A DNA stretch of 64,000 bases from Alisma plantago-aquatica (GCA_963693085.1 OY856409.1:1534441072-1534505071), one strand, 5' to 3'; counted from the stretch's first letter, positions 12,459 through 24,858 are shown. Notes: generated by a model from the letters alone, not told the origin. Numbers and translations: made by a program.

Positions 12459-15400
12459 TGACGTCCCCGGATTTTGATTTCTCCAAACCCTATTGGGAAT
12501 GAGATGTCAGAATCCGAAAACATCATCCAATCATATCAGAGAGCAATGCGGAAGCGAAATACGCATACATAAACAAACAACTATAACATACACCATGACA
12601 TTCTCAACATTTAACACATTTATATTACAACATGAATTACAATTGCGTATTGAAAGAGAATTTTACAAGTCTATGAACATGTATGCTATCTGGATCTTAG
12701 ACAATAGGTAAACCTGTACAACTTCTCACATCCCATCCTTTATCCCATTCTATCTCTGAACCTAGAAAATACGAGAAACAAAATCATCAACAAAAGTTGA
12801 TACGTGGAATTAAAAGCTATATTATGATGGCACATAAAATACTCAAAATTGAAGAAAGAGAAAGGAAACGTTATTTAAGGCGGAGAATCAGGTAATCCCA
12901 AGTTATTAGTCACATTTAGAATGAATATGCATTACTATGGTGGACTTAGCACAAACATAAATATTGGGCCCTATCCCTGCGTACCTTGTACCATTAGGGA
13001 TCTCCCTGCGTACCTTGTACCATTAGGGAGGTGCTAGTCAACATTAATACTTTCCCTCTCTAATAGGGAGATTAATGAGCACCACTAGTAACTACATTTC
13101 ATGTTCTTGTTCATTTGTATTCTTTTATGTTCAAGGCGGAAAATTGTCAATATATATACATCTACATCCAACAGTGTATTTCAAATACAAGCAAGCAAAT
13201 ACATATATTTCACATCCAGCAAATCTAGTCATATAATTATATCCACGTACCTGAGTTCAGAGATTCATACTTATATTCTGGATCATCTACATCACTGGTC
13301 ATCACCTGATTAATAACAAATATTCATCATTAATACAAGATTCACCGTTATTAATGGTATTTTGGTCCAGTTTAGGATTTAGGTCAAATCTAGGTGTTAC
13401 TAATCTAAACTATGTCTCTAGTATTTTTATAATGATCTAGAGGTCATTATTTAGGCCTGGTTCAATTTTCATAATTTTCTGACGCTTAGTCCATTTCCTA
13501 GAATTAAAATGGGATTAAAAGCATCTAAATAGTCATTAAAAGAAAATGACCTATTATTTAGATATATTACTCAGATCAGAGTCTAAATATGGATGTATAT
13601 CATCATTAAGGTTCTAGGACATTTTTTTGAGAATTAATATCAACTGCGTACTATTTATTTAATTTAATGAACCCTAAAAAGGAGCATCATACTCTAAATT
13701 AAATATCATCATTCATAATGGTTCAAGAGTCTGATCTAGGAGTCTAGGATTAAAGGTAATGTTTTTCTGAGTCTGTGGGTATTTTATAGATATTTATTGG
13801 CCATGGGAGCTATTTACTAGGCATTTTCTAAGTTTTCAAGAAATACTGAAATGGCAAACTTGCATTTACCTTTAGGAATTTATTGGAGCCGCTGGATCCT
13901 CCTCTGGGCACCCTAGATGGCCGCCACCTGTCCCAGGGGCTGGAAAGGTTCAGTCTACTAATTTTTCCATGAACCGACGGCCTATGGATAGACTCCACCT
14001 CCTGAGCCGGCTCGTCTCCCTCCTCTCATCCTCACGCTCCCGAAGCGCTTTTCTGCGTGCGATGACTGTGCCGCCGCAAAGGACAGAAGAAGCAAGGAAA
14101 TTGTGGTCGATGAAACCTCCTCACCCAAGGGTAAAGCTGCAAGCCTCAGAGTCACCATGAAGTCTGATGCGGCAAGGTTTCAAACTAGTTGCAGACTGCA
14201 ACGTGATCTAGGCATGTGTGGACCACTGGACCTCCGATCAACCCTCTGCTCCAGTTGCTGCAATTGGTACACGCCGGGGCATCAGACTGACCTATGATTC
14301 CGCCTGGAGAGCAACTCGCTATGTGCCATTACTCCCGCTCATTGAGTCATGGAGGCCGGTGACTAGCCCACTGGATGGATGGCTTACTTCCTCGACCTGA
14401 CGCCCCACTGCGTCCTTCCCTAGGACTCCCCTGGGCGTCGCCGCAAGGGAAAGCTCCGACAGGATCGTGGGGGAGGGTCGGTTTGGTGGTTGGGCACTTC
14501 CAGATAGCCGCCGCTAGAAGTTGAAGAATAGGAAAGAGGACTCCGCTGTGCGTGGAATATCCGTGGATCTCCATCCATCGTCTCCTCAAAAGCTCAAATA
14601 GAGCTTCCAGTCAGGAACATGGTATATGCCTCCCCTTATCCTCATCTTCCTGTATTCTAGAGATAGTATGGTGTTGCTGCGGTGAGTTCTGAAGATAGGT
14701 CCTCTCCCCCCATGGCAATATTCGTAAGCCATATGGATGGCTTCGCAATAAAAAGGTTCCCCTAGATTTTGTAGTTCTCTTCGAGCCTACAGTATCCCTT
14801 CCTGCTACCTTCATCACGATTTGCTGCGCACCACGATCCTCGTCTCCTCTGCGACTCTGTCTTCTGAATGCATGGTGCCGCTGAGGCATGGTGCTGCAGC
14901 CGAACATCAGAGGAGTGAGCTCGGTCTGCAGTAGCCTCTGCGACCCACATTGCAATGAAGAAGGTGGAGCCGTCGTCCTGCTGTTTGGGTGGATGCATTC
15001 AGAAGATAGATGGCGGGGGTCGTTCAACTGCTCCTCCACCTGCTTCTTATTCCTTTCACCCTCTGTGGTCTCCCTCTGTAGGATGCTACTGACGATGAGA
15101 GTTATGAGCAGGGAACTCCTCCACAGACGGTAGATCAAACCGGTCGCTCCGGATCTAGTAAAACAAACTTAACCACGTGGACACTATCAAATAGGTTTGT
15201 TTCCATCAGTTCCTTAGGTCTCGGAGCTTGAAGACAAGTCTGGGCTTTTGACCACTTCCCATCAACTTCACGTTCAAAAACCACGTGAACAGAACTTCCT
15301 TATAATAATAGTGGGCCATAGCCACATGCGAACATTTGATTAATTTTCTATTTTTTTATTTTAAACCTCAATAGAGTTTCATAGGAAATTGCTTTGACCG

Positions 15401-15678
15401 TATAATTTTAATCCATGATTCCACGTGGTGTAGTTCAACTTTTATACAAATGAGGCACCCAAACTCTATTATTGATCCTTCAAATTCGTTAGCCCCAAGG
15501 GTACGTATATAAGATATTTAACTTAAATATACGTGAATTGACCTCTAACCTCATCGATACAAGCTCAAATTGCTTAATTTGACCATATACATATCATGAT
15601 ATGTAAACAAACCATTTTGGTCCATGCTCGTCTTCAAGAAATATTTTGGGTTTTAATCCTAAAATCGGGGTCATCACA
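12459..15678 (-). repeat. 5' LTR of LARD-like element
   Basis: Right copy of the 3.2-kb repeat, the 5' LTR in minus-strand orientation. It carries the same G+C-rich centre (about 13880-15130), TATAAAA on the minus strand at 15440-15446, and CACGTG at 15174-15179, 15282-15287 and 15422-15427. The middle G-box has decayed to CACATG in the left copy. Confidence 0.9.
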
Positions 15679-15969
15679 ATCAACTTCACATGCATGAGGC
15701 TCTCTCTCTTAGACACAGCCAACTACTATGTACATTGTCTTATTATTAATAAAAGGCCATTCCATTTATTATGTCTATTTTATCATTAAGTTAATGATTA
15801 AATGTAATGTCCTAAGAATGTTTATACATTATGACATCTTGTTTGGCTTGAGGACCTGAACATGCAATTATATGTTTACTTAGATTACTCATTCTTTATT
15901 TTTCCCTAGGTATGATGGTTGATGAATATGTTAGACATGACATTGGATACTACTACATAAACTTGAAAT
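15679..15969. other. short unassigned stretch between two elements
   Basis: About 290 bp of AT-rich DNA between the LARD-like LTR and the first recognisable integrase codons. No coding signal or terminal repeat was recognised. It may be decayed pol sequence or a remnant of another LTR. Confidence 0.4.
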
Positions 15970-17270
15970 ATTATATGTGCCAGATGACATTGAATTAAAG
16001 AAATAGATTCTTTAGGAAGCTCACTCTTGTATGCATTCAATGCATCTAGGTAGTTCCAAGATGTATAGAAACCTCAAGGAAGTATATTGGTATTCATGTA
16101 TGAAGAGAGATATGGATGAGTATGTAGCCAACTGTGGTGTGATCCAACAAGTGAATGGAAAAAATCAAAAGTCAATTCCTATGTGGAAGTGGGAACATAT
16201 TACTATGGATTTTGTGGTACAGTTACTGAGAACATCATGTGGTTGTGACTCTATATGGATGATTTTAACCAAAATAACTAAATCTGGTCATTTTCTCCCT
16301 ATTAAGTCAACTTGGGAATGCACCCAAACTAGCCAATGTCTACATAGATGAGATATTTATATTAAATGGAATACCAATCACTATCATATCTTATAGAGAC
16401 CCCAAGTTCACATTTAGGTTTTGGAATCAGCTACATTGTGCCTTAGGAACATGTTTGAATTTTAGCACAACAATTCATCTTGAAATAAATGGACAGTCAC
16501 AAGGAACAATTCACACCCTAGATGACATGTTGAAAGCATATGCATTGTAGTTCAATGATAGTTAGGATAATTACCATAGTCTTACGAAGTTCACCTATAA
16601 CAATAGTTACCATTCTAGTTTAGGCATGACGCCTTATGAAGACATATAAGGGAGGAATTATAGATCTCCCATTTGTTGGTATAAAGTCAGAGAGAGGAAG
16701 ATTCAAGGTTTAGATTTTGTGTAAGAAACAAAGAAAATGATATATATATAATTTGACAATAGTTGAAGGATGCACAAGACAAAAAAAAACAAAGTATGTA
16801 GAGAAATGATGTAGACTACTTCAATTTGAGGTTGAAGATGAGGTTTAGTTAAAATTAGTATCATGATAAGTTGTGTTTTGGCTTGGAAATTGAGGCAAGA
16901 TAACCCTAGATATATGCCCCCTAATCCATTCATTCAAAAGATTGGACAATTAGCATAAAAACTTGAATTGTCTCCTAAGGTAACCAGTATACATGATGTG
17001 TCTCACGTATCTATGTTAAAGAAGTGTGATCTACGTATGAAAAAGATCATAGATATAGTGATAGTAAAGCTACAAGAAGATATATCCTATGTTGAATTGT
17101 CTACACAAATTCTAGATCTCGTAATTCATAAGATTGGAAAGATGGTGATAACTATAGTGAAGGTCTTTAGAGGAATCATGGTGTATATGAATCTACATGG
17201 GAGTAAGAATTTGAAATGTATGTATCCTATTGTTACTATGTGCAAAATATTATATGCAAATAACTATTAA
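15970..17270 (+). pseudogene. decayed Ty3/gypsy integrase and chromodomain-like tail
   Basis: The translation runs from a degraded zinc-binding domain (HSCMHSMHLG, KMYRNLKEVYW, then CGVIQQV where the second Cys is Ile) into the core WKWEHITMDFV. After several stops and frame changes it continues as ISYRDPKFTFRFW, INGQSQGTIHTLDDML and [10 protein letters not shown]. Two of the three catalytic acidic residues are replaced: the second Asp by Tyr and the Glu by Gln. The C-terminal part (16968-17270) holds VTSIHDVSHVSMLKKC and a chromodomain-like VKVFRG remnant. It stops 22 bases before the LTR at 17293, the normal position of the end of pol. Gag, protease and reverse transcriptase are missing upstream. 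The closest relative in the window is the integrase at 60.9-61.8 kb. Confidence 0.85.
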
Positions 17271-17292
17271 GATCATTGTTTCTAATTTGTAA

Positions 17293-18421
17293 TGTGACAT
17301 CAGGTTTATAATTATATGATACAAACAAATTAGGATGGGAATATCCTAATGAGTAAGCTAAACCCTAACACAGAACTAAATAGTATTAAGATGATAATAA
17401 TCTAATGATAGCACATGAACTTTTCTAAGTCATGGTTGATCAAGGTTGTAATTGACTTGAGAATATGCGATGAATAGGTATCTCAATTCAAGGTATTCTT
17501 TACCTCTTTTTTGTCCTACTATATAGTATGGTCGTATTATTTGTGTACAAAATACTTGACACATGATATTGGATGAAATCATTATTATTGTATGCTACCT
17601 AGCTTGATTTTGTATTTATAGTTTTAAACACATGAAACATAATATATTTATTTCAATATGAGAAAGTAGTAAACTATTTGGTAGTATAGTGCTTGTAAGA
17701 GACTTAACTCTATGTTAGTAGGTCACATTGTAAATTATGATCTAACTCTTTGGTAGGAGATCATAAAGGCCTTAGTGTCAAACTCTTTGGGAGATGAGAG
17801 AATGCATTAAAACTTTCTATCATAAATGCATGGATATACAACGAAAAATGTGCTTAAAATATGTGTTCTCTTTTGTTAATAAACATCTTTGTTCAAGTAT
17901 GCTTTTGTTATATTTATTAATGCTAAGTTCTAGTTTTATCTTATTGTCAAGCCATGGTATTAAATATGTATATCAGACATGTAGAATATTCAACGAAATA
18001 GGTTATTATATTGTGCTAAAAAATGCACCACTTGTAACATCTTCTTTAGGTGATGTGGATATATGATCTTGAAGACTCTGGGTAGTTGGGAGTTGTGTGG
18101 CAAGAAAATGTTTTAGTGGACCTATTGCCTAAAGGATAATCTTGTAGGGGTAGTATATGCACATCTTAAAGTTTGCTATTCAGTATGTAACCTCAAAAGT
18201 TGTAACAAATCATTTTGCAACTAGATATTGAATGATGAGCTTGTATTGTATGATTTGTTCTTCTGCATGTGCATGTGCTACTTTGGTTTCCTTTGAATTC
18301 CTCTAATTTTCTTCTTATGGCCCTAGTGTGCAGTGTTTAAATTGAGATTCTCCACGAGGTGAGGGTTTAAATTTGGACGTTACAAATGTGGCCAAGGTGT
18401 TGAAAATCTGGGGATGTCACA
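17293..18421 (+). repeat. LTR of decayed gypsy element (1,129 bp)
   Basis: It starts TGTGACATC and ends GATGTCACA, a perfect 9-bp terminal inverted repeat. A primer-binding site begins three bases after its end and the integrase remnant stops just before its start. It therefore serves as 3' LTR for the pol remnant and 5' LTR for the leader downstream. No second copy of this LTR was recognised in the window. Confidence 0.85.
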
Positions 18422-18423
18422 TG

Positions 18424-18437
18424 TGGTATCAGAGCAT
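18424..18437 (+). other. primer-binding site, decayed gypsy element
   Basis: TGGTATCAGAGCATGA is complementary at its first twelve bases to initiator tRNA-Met and follows the LTR end by two bases. The bases after it (ACAATA) are also shared with the PBS region of the LARD-like element. Confidence 0.85.
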
Positions 18438-19870
18438 GAACAATAAAAAAGTCTGCCATTTGATCATTATGCAATCAAATATAATCACACCTTGAGATTG
18501 AAATCTTTAGGGTTAGATTATTTGTCCTTTATAAACTAGTTCTAATCTAGACTCTAGGATAGAACCTAGATGACTCACAACTAGGTCTATACTAGTGCTT
18601 ATTGTATATGAAGTCCTAAGGTGTCAATCATCCCTTATAATGTAAAGGTATGGGATGCTAGATTATCTAGAGGTGATTGTCATTTTTGGAAATGAAACCA
18701 TAAACATATGTGCATGTGTTTTCGGAAGCGACACTAGTTTAAACCTTGTTCTCATCCTTTCCACTATGTGACATGTCACTAGACTCCCTTCTACGTGTGA
18801 AGAGTTGGTTTGTTGGTTTGATTTTGTTTCCAATCGGCTAAAAACTTGAAAGTTTTCTCTGACGGTTGTTGTATAATCTTTTATTATATATGTAAGTAAG
18901 TAAAAAAAAGTGTCCCGTACACATGTATAGGTAGGGCGTAGTCATGTCAAATAATTGAAAGTGGGTGATATTAATCTAGAAGAGAAAGTAGCTCTAGATT
19001 AGATGTCTAAATCCTTGTTAGAATATATGATAGTTAGGGTGATGTACGATATAACATAGGATGATACGAGCCAAGTTTGACATAATGATATAAGTTGATC
19101 TATGTTGATTTTGTCTTTGAGTGTCTAAGATTAGTTTTGAGTATTTGACATAAGATTTGATGATGCAAGTACTTTTGCATCTATAATATAAGACAAGCGA
19201 AGTTTAGAGAAAATACAAATCATTCAGAGCCTTTTTCTCTTTTATAAAGAAGGACTCTAGTGTTAGGACCAGTTGTAGGGTTAACTTGAGAGAGAGTGAA
19301 TACCTAGAGGGAGAAATTTAATGAACCTGACCTCCAATACTTGAAAAATATGATATTATTTGTGCGAAAATATATTACCCCTAAGTGAATGAGCTGAGTC
19401 ACTTTATACATCATTCCTATAGTGATCTGAAACCCTAGATGTCCTTCAAAGGACCAAACCCTAAAGTTAGAGAGAGTTTGGTTATATATGTATATGTGAC
19501 CATGAATATGAGTACCTAGCATCTGGGTGAGGGAGAGATTGTCCTGAGATCTTAAAGGAGGTAAGAAATTATAGCATGTTGTGTAGCCTCACGCTCAACT
19601 TTTCCCTACAAAGGACTCTAGTGGTGTATATAAGATAGATAGTTAGGAAATAGTATATCGTGGGTATAGATATGTAAACAGAATGTCATATCATATTTTG
19701 GCTTGTGCATATGTGACTAGAGATCACAAAGCTATCAATCAATGCCAATGAGGTACAACCAGAAACCCTACACCATAGAGGGAAGTTAATTTTTTTCTTA
19801 TGAGATACTCACAAATATTAGTATGCTCAAAGAGACTAGACATGACATTACCCTCAGGATGAGAGTTGGG
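18438..19870 (+). other. leader of decayed gypsy element, interrupted
   Basis: Non-coding leader downstream of the PBS. About 18760-18930 resembles the LARD-like leader read on its minus strand. It is cut at 19875 by the three-LTR element, and by target-site logic continues at 38775. No gag codons were recognised before the interruption. Confidence 0.6.
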
Positions 19871-19875
19871 AGATC
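19871..19875 (+). other. target-site duplication AGATC (left) of three-LTR element
   Basis: AGATC immediately precedes the TGTAAG start of LTR A. The same five bases follow the end of LTR C at 38770-38774. Confidence 0.85.
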
Positions 19876-22800
19876 TGTAAGATACTAAAATTTGGATACC
19901 AGATACACTTTTAGCAATAATTCATAAATTTATCAAAACTTGTGATCAATTATAATCATGTCCTTCCCTCCAACTACTATGTGATCATTTTAATTTATTT
20001 TCATGTTCATTGGTACAAGTTAGCCTCCTTTTTAGTTTCTTGCACCCATTATCCTCGTTTGATAAAAATTTTAGAAATCCCTTAGATTGTCCTCAAGCAT
20101 CACTTTGAATTATTCTATACTATTACGAAACTTAGATACTCAAAATGTGTCGATATCACATTGTATTTTAATATTACATGTATTTTGTAAAATAATGGCC
20201 TTGAAATCAAATGAATATATTCATTGGACCAAAATACATCTATTTTTATACATAATTAATCTATCTTATTATCATATATAGAGGAGTTAATGCTCTTATA
20301 ATATGGTCAAGTAGGTATTCAGCACATGGTTAAAAATTTGGAGTCATTTGCATTATAAACCAGGAGTTATACAATTATTTTGGAGTAATTAATACATGTG
20401 GTTAATAACAAATTAAAAGGAGGTACCCATCCCTTAGGTCATATGCAACCCACCTCCTTCACCATGTTGATCAGATCATGACCCTCCTCTTCACCATGCC
20501 ATAAATCACTACCAGTTCTTGGGCCATCATGATCGATCAGCAAACTTGCCAGAGTCATCCACCCAGAGTCTGCAACGCCAACTGCTTCATCATCAGTCCA
20601 TCCATGTTGATGATCCATTGAGTTCACGCACATGAACATCAAAGAAGAGTCATCTATAGAGATTGTTATAGCACCTGCTACATCATGGCACTTCTGCCAT
20701 CCCCTCGACAACACTCGACGTACCCCTTTGATTAATTACAATCCCTATGAGGACCTGCAAACTCAAAAGTGCATAGGGGAATCTGAAAGAAGTAGGGAGT
20801 AGTTCTGATTCCACAGCCCAACTACATCATTACCACCATCAGGTTCCCAACACTACTCGATGACCAGAAATTGACGAAATAAGACCCAGACCTATAAATT
20901 TTCCACATATATAGTCTTCGTTCTGAGACCTTGTTACCATCTGTGTTCAACCTAACGACCACTGGATCACGAGGCCTCCTTTAACACACCACCATATTAT
21001 GAAACCCCCCTTGACACTTTCGGAAACCTAGTTGTACAACATTGTTAGCCAACCACTACTAATCAGCAACAGCCTGACCTGCCACTCTCCATTAATAGTC
21101 ACCTATAAAATTCATGAATGCATATCTTCCATTTGCATACATGCAATTTATCTTCGGCTAGTCCTTTAGAGTGAACAGCACAGAATAATACTCTTCATTG
21201 ACAAGACCTTCAAGTCCTCCCATCGTGCACCCTTGATCTCATCCCTCCTTGCATTGACCACCTGGAGCTGGCAACCAAGGATCTATCCCGACATTTCCTA
21301 CCCTCTAACAATTGGTTGTGGGTCTCACTCCAAGATCCAGTGATGAATAAGATATAGATTTTAAGATTCTACTTGATCCACAACGAAGCCAAGTTGATCA
21401 TCTTTACTATCGACACAACCTAAATCAACTCCGGTTGAGACCTTATAGGCAAATAATATGGGGTTGGACAAAGAGATAGTTAAACCACCAGGAATAATGT
21501 CAAGATGTAAGATACCCACACACTAGGTAAAAGTCTGAAATCTTATCCATTTTGTGATTTCATTTTAAATAAATTCACAACATGTCCATAGAGATATGAG
21601 TAATATTCACATGCCTATTTGTTTAACATAGAAGGATATTAGGAAAGATACTACATGCATAATACCTTACCTTGATAATTATAACCAAGAAAGGCTTAAT
21701 ATACATATATAAATAATTAAAAAGCCTCACTATAGTATGGCTACACACTAAGTTACCCATGTGTACAATAAGGAGTAGTTACACATCCACATATGGATGT
21801 AAATGGAACATAAACCCTAGATGTGTAGACTTACATATATGGGAGATCCAAGACAAATAATAATCATGAATATCTTATACCTTTAAAGACATGGTTATTA
21901 GGATAATATGTCATATTTTATCTAATATTGTAATATTAATCACGTGAATATTAATACATATGGATTAATAAATGGAGACATAGGAATTTCAATGATTATT
22001 AGTAAGTGAATTATGTATGATAAACTCACTCTTATTCATAACTAGAACATGGGCACATATACATGATATGGTATTTTAAAATATAGCAAGGACCTAATAA
22101 CTATACTTATGTCTATTAGTCTAATTTGTATGATTTGGTATCTAATAGAAAGAAGAGACACAAAGAAAATACATTTACTAATAAATTATGGGTAACTAAG
22201 ATAGATTTTGACTCACTTTGCTAAAAATGGATCTTATAATGGGAACAGATCTAAAACCCTCAAAAAGATAAGATTGTGAAACAATTAATCAAACTGCTAA
22301 ATTGAAAACCCCAGACAGCTATAATATTAGTAAAATAAAATTGGAACAACACCTAATTCCAAACCTTGTAGTGATAAATGTTTCTCAAAATTTGTAGATC
22401 TCTCTCTTGATTGTCCTTTAGAGTCATTTCAAATACTTTTGATACAAAGGTATGAAATTTTATTTATATTTGGAAAGTTATTTCCCTCATTGATTTCATG
22501 AATGACTAGATAGGTTGGTTGGCCAAAATTGACTTTGTATCTAAGCCTATCTCTTCGAAAGGCCACCAACACTTATTTAGTAGCACATTTTTTAAACGTT
22601 GAAAAGGGAAGGCTAGTGCCCCTAGTGTAGTGGAATTACGCTTCCAAGCCTCTACACAGAGGTAAAGGAGATAGAGTCACTCTATATACTGGGAATTTTA
22701 GTTGGTGTGTTGTCATTCTCCGTAGGAGATAACATATGTCTTCCCCAACAATTGGACATTGACAGGTGCTAACTATTGAAAATTGAATGACTAGCTTCAA

Positions 22801-23223
22801 TTTTTGGATATTGAACATTGTTGAATTTGAAAATACATTGCTACCTTTTTTATACTTTCCAATATTGTTCATTACTTTGCATTTGTCATATTTAATCTTT
22901 TTAGATAGGTTCATATTGTTTTTCTTTACAAATACCAATTTTTTACTAGCTTTTCTGGCCTTGGTTTTCCTTTTTGAGGCCCAATTGTGGCTTTTGCTCC
23001 ATTTGGGAACTTATGGGCATGTGACTAGAAGATACGTAGAAGAGACTGCATGAGATATCCCTCTATTAGAAGATGAAGATTAAATTTATTAAAGTTCTAC
23101 TATTCAATGTATATTTATCATTAAAAAATCACGTACTTGAGAAAATTGTATTAATGAAAATATTCTTTATATTTTCATATTCAAATTTTGTAAACATTTG
23201 ATCATAAAGATTGCGTCTTTACA
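19876..23223 (+). repeat. LTR A of three-LTR element (3,348 bp)
   Basis: First LTR, TGTAA...TTACA. It is about 350 bp shorter than B because the stretch matching about 30385-30784 of B is missing at about 20447. A CATATATAGAGG motif at about 20272-20283 is conserved in B and C and could be a TATA element, although this is weak. Confidence 0.9.
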
Positions 23224-23225
23224 AC

Positions 23226-23238
23226 ATGGTATCAGAGC
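23226..23238 (+). other. primer-binding site 1 of three-LTR element
   Basis: TGGTATCAGAGCC lies three bases after the end of LTR A and matches the complement of the initiator tRNA-Met 3' end over 13 bases. Confidence 0.85.
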
Positions 23239-24252
23239 CTATAAACAGTTGGCACTCGTGCATGTCTCAAAAAACTATGATTAATTAGTAATACAAATAA
23301 AGTTGATGGTTCACAATAAACCCTAGTATCATTGGGATATACCTAGACTACAAGTAGTAAACATTAAGAGCATAGGATGTGGTATATATACCACAATAGA
23401 AAGTCATGAGACATACCTAGACCAACTACTAGAATTTCGAGTCCCCTAGGTATACATTGATATGGATATATATTTAAGGAAGAAGTGATTATGACACATA
23501 TATAGATCTAGAAAATGGCCCTTGGAGTCGTAAAATCACCACTTCAATAATACAAATAGTACCATAGAGCACCTTCTTAGCCAGGTGCAATCACAAGTAA
23601 AAAATAAACTAATCTTGAATTTAGTCAATCACCAAATATAAAAAGAAAATGTGTAAGTCAGATCGCCTTAGATAGAGGCAATAAATAATACTATGTTAGG
23701 ATGTGGACAAAAAAACCTACAAATACAACTTGTTCACAAAAAATCCCATGACAAATTTGACAAAAAATAATCCCTACAAATATGAAGAGTTGAGGGACAA
23801 TAGGTCCTCCTTTTATATATGTTATTCTAGTATTTTTTAGAAAATAATATTTATGAATACAAAGATGCTAAAAAATATGAAGGAAAAAAATTATATCCAA
23901 AATTTCATCGCAATCCATAATAAGATAATTAAATGAGAAAATGTGATGAATAAGACCTCTAAATACTTGTATTTCTGGAGATTCATAAAATTTTGGATAA
24001 CTTAGGTTGAACTAAGAATTATGTTGATGTAAAAACCATACCCACTAAAAATGGAAATAAAAGGTACATCTAATATCTTGACACAATAAATATGTCACAT
24101 TACGATTATTGAAAACATATTGAGAAGAGAAATAAAAGTGATGAAGTATTAAACTTGGCTAAATGAAAATATTATTTATCTAATAAATATGTGGTGTAAT
24201 ACAAAATGTAGACATTTATAATTTATATTCTTAACCTAGGAAGGTGTACATG
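23239..24252 (+). other. non-coding interior 1, left part
   Basis: AT-rich, no retroelement protein motif in any frame. It is collinear with interior 2 (from about 33533) and is interrupted at 24257 by the nested gypsy element. The rest follows at 29371-29820. Confidence 0.8.
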
Positions 24253-24257
24253 ACCTT
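24253..24257 (+). other. target-site duplication ACCTT (left) of nested element
   Basis: ACCTT precedes TGTGGG at 24258 and is repeated at 29366-29370 after TTACA. The uninterrupted homologous site in interior 2 (about 34557-34575) has a single copy, which confirms the duplication. Confidence 0.9.
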
Positions 24258-24271
24258 TGTGGGCTCCGATC
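24258..24271 (-). repeat. 14-bp residual tip of lost 3' LTR
   Basis: TGTGGGCTCCGATC here matches TGTGGGATCCGATC at the inner LTR edge (24879-24892) with one difference, then the two sequences diverge abruptly. Confidence 0.8.
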
Positions 24272-24746
24272 ACGAGATCTTCATTCCAGGTCTCTTCTGC
24301 TCTTCCATTGTCCACCAATGACCAGCACTTCCTTTGAGAAGATAGACAGCGTGTCTGACCTTCTCAGCTTCAGGGATATTGAGAATCCTGAAAGCCTTCT
24401 CCAACTCTGTCAACCACAGATCAGCATCTGCGGGGTCGGCTGTTCCAAAGTACTCGGTAGCTCCGACACGACGTAGTCGCTCGAACGTCTTTTCGATACC
24501 TTGACCTTCTGGTTGGACAGGTGCCCTGGGTGCAGGCATATGCATCTTGTCGATTATGTGTGTCATGGCAGTCATAAACTGCCTGAACAACGTCTGAACT
24601 GCTGGGTTACCCATATCAGCTGGGTCAAACTGGGGTGGCTCCCTGGGTGGCTCAGGTGCAGGCTGTTCTATTTCTGGAACCCTTGCACCGCCTTGAGGTG
24701 CACTAGCACTACTTTCTACCACGTACTCATCATGTGGCTCTGACAT
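24270..24746 (-). pseudogene. gag N-terminal fragment of nested gypsy element
   Basis: The 158-residue open frame starts MSEPHDEYV at 24746 and has an acidic, Pro-rich N-terminus. From about residue 85 it has the conserved Gag core (EKTFERLRRVGA, DADLWLTELEKAF, YLLKGSAGHWW). Gag forms the cytoplasmic particle that packages retroelement RNA. The frame is clean up to the deletion junction, where a TGA partly made from LTR-tip bases ends it, so the C-terminal Gag half and zinc knuckle are absent. The start is supported by its match in position and sequence (MSGNHEEHVAESS) to the gag start at 57639. Confidence 0.9.
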
Positions 24747-24858
24747 TCTTATGTATCTTCTTCTCCTGAGGAGCAGAAGATTCTATTAGATAAGGAAAGA
24801 ATACTAAAGATAGACTCGACTTCCTAAGTCCTATGTCTCTGTAGACTCGGCGAACCTA

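Larger units (their letters stand above)
7260..15678 (-). mobile_element. non-coding (LARD-like) LTR retrotransposon
   Basis: Two direct repeats of about 3.2 kb (7260-10474 and 12459-15678) bracket a 1,984-bp interior. On the minus strand each repeat starts TGTGATGACC and ends GGACGTCA. The interior begins with a tRNA-Met-type primer-binding site and ends with a purine-rich tract, so the element reads right to left. No gag or pol motif is present in any frame of the interior, so mobilisation would need proteins supplied in trans. This matches the definition of large retrotransposon derivatives, though LTRs here exceed the interior. In the first 300 aligned bases of the two LTRs I count about six differences, which suggests a fairly recent insertion. 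No matching 5-bp duplication flanks it (AAATG versus ATCAA). Confidence 0.9.

Noticed and set aside
17794..18066. 90-codon frame inside the 1,129-bp LTR
   Set aside because: Within an LTR, AT-rich composition, no motif.
22787..23053. Hydrophobic frame conserved between LTRs A and B (also 33111-33347)
   Set aside because: The two LTRs are similar at the nucleotide level throughout, the hydrophobicity follows from T-richness, and LTR C does not keep it open.
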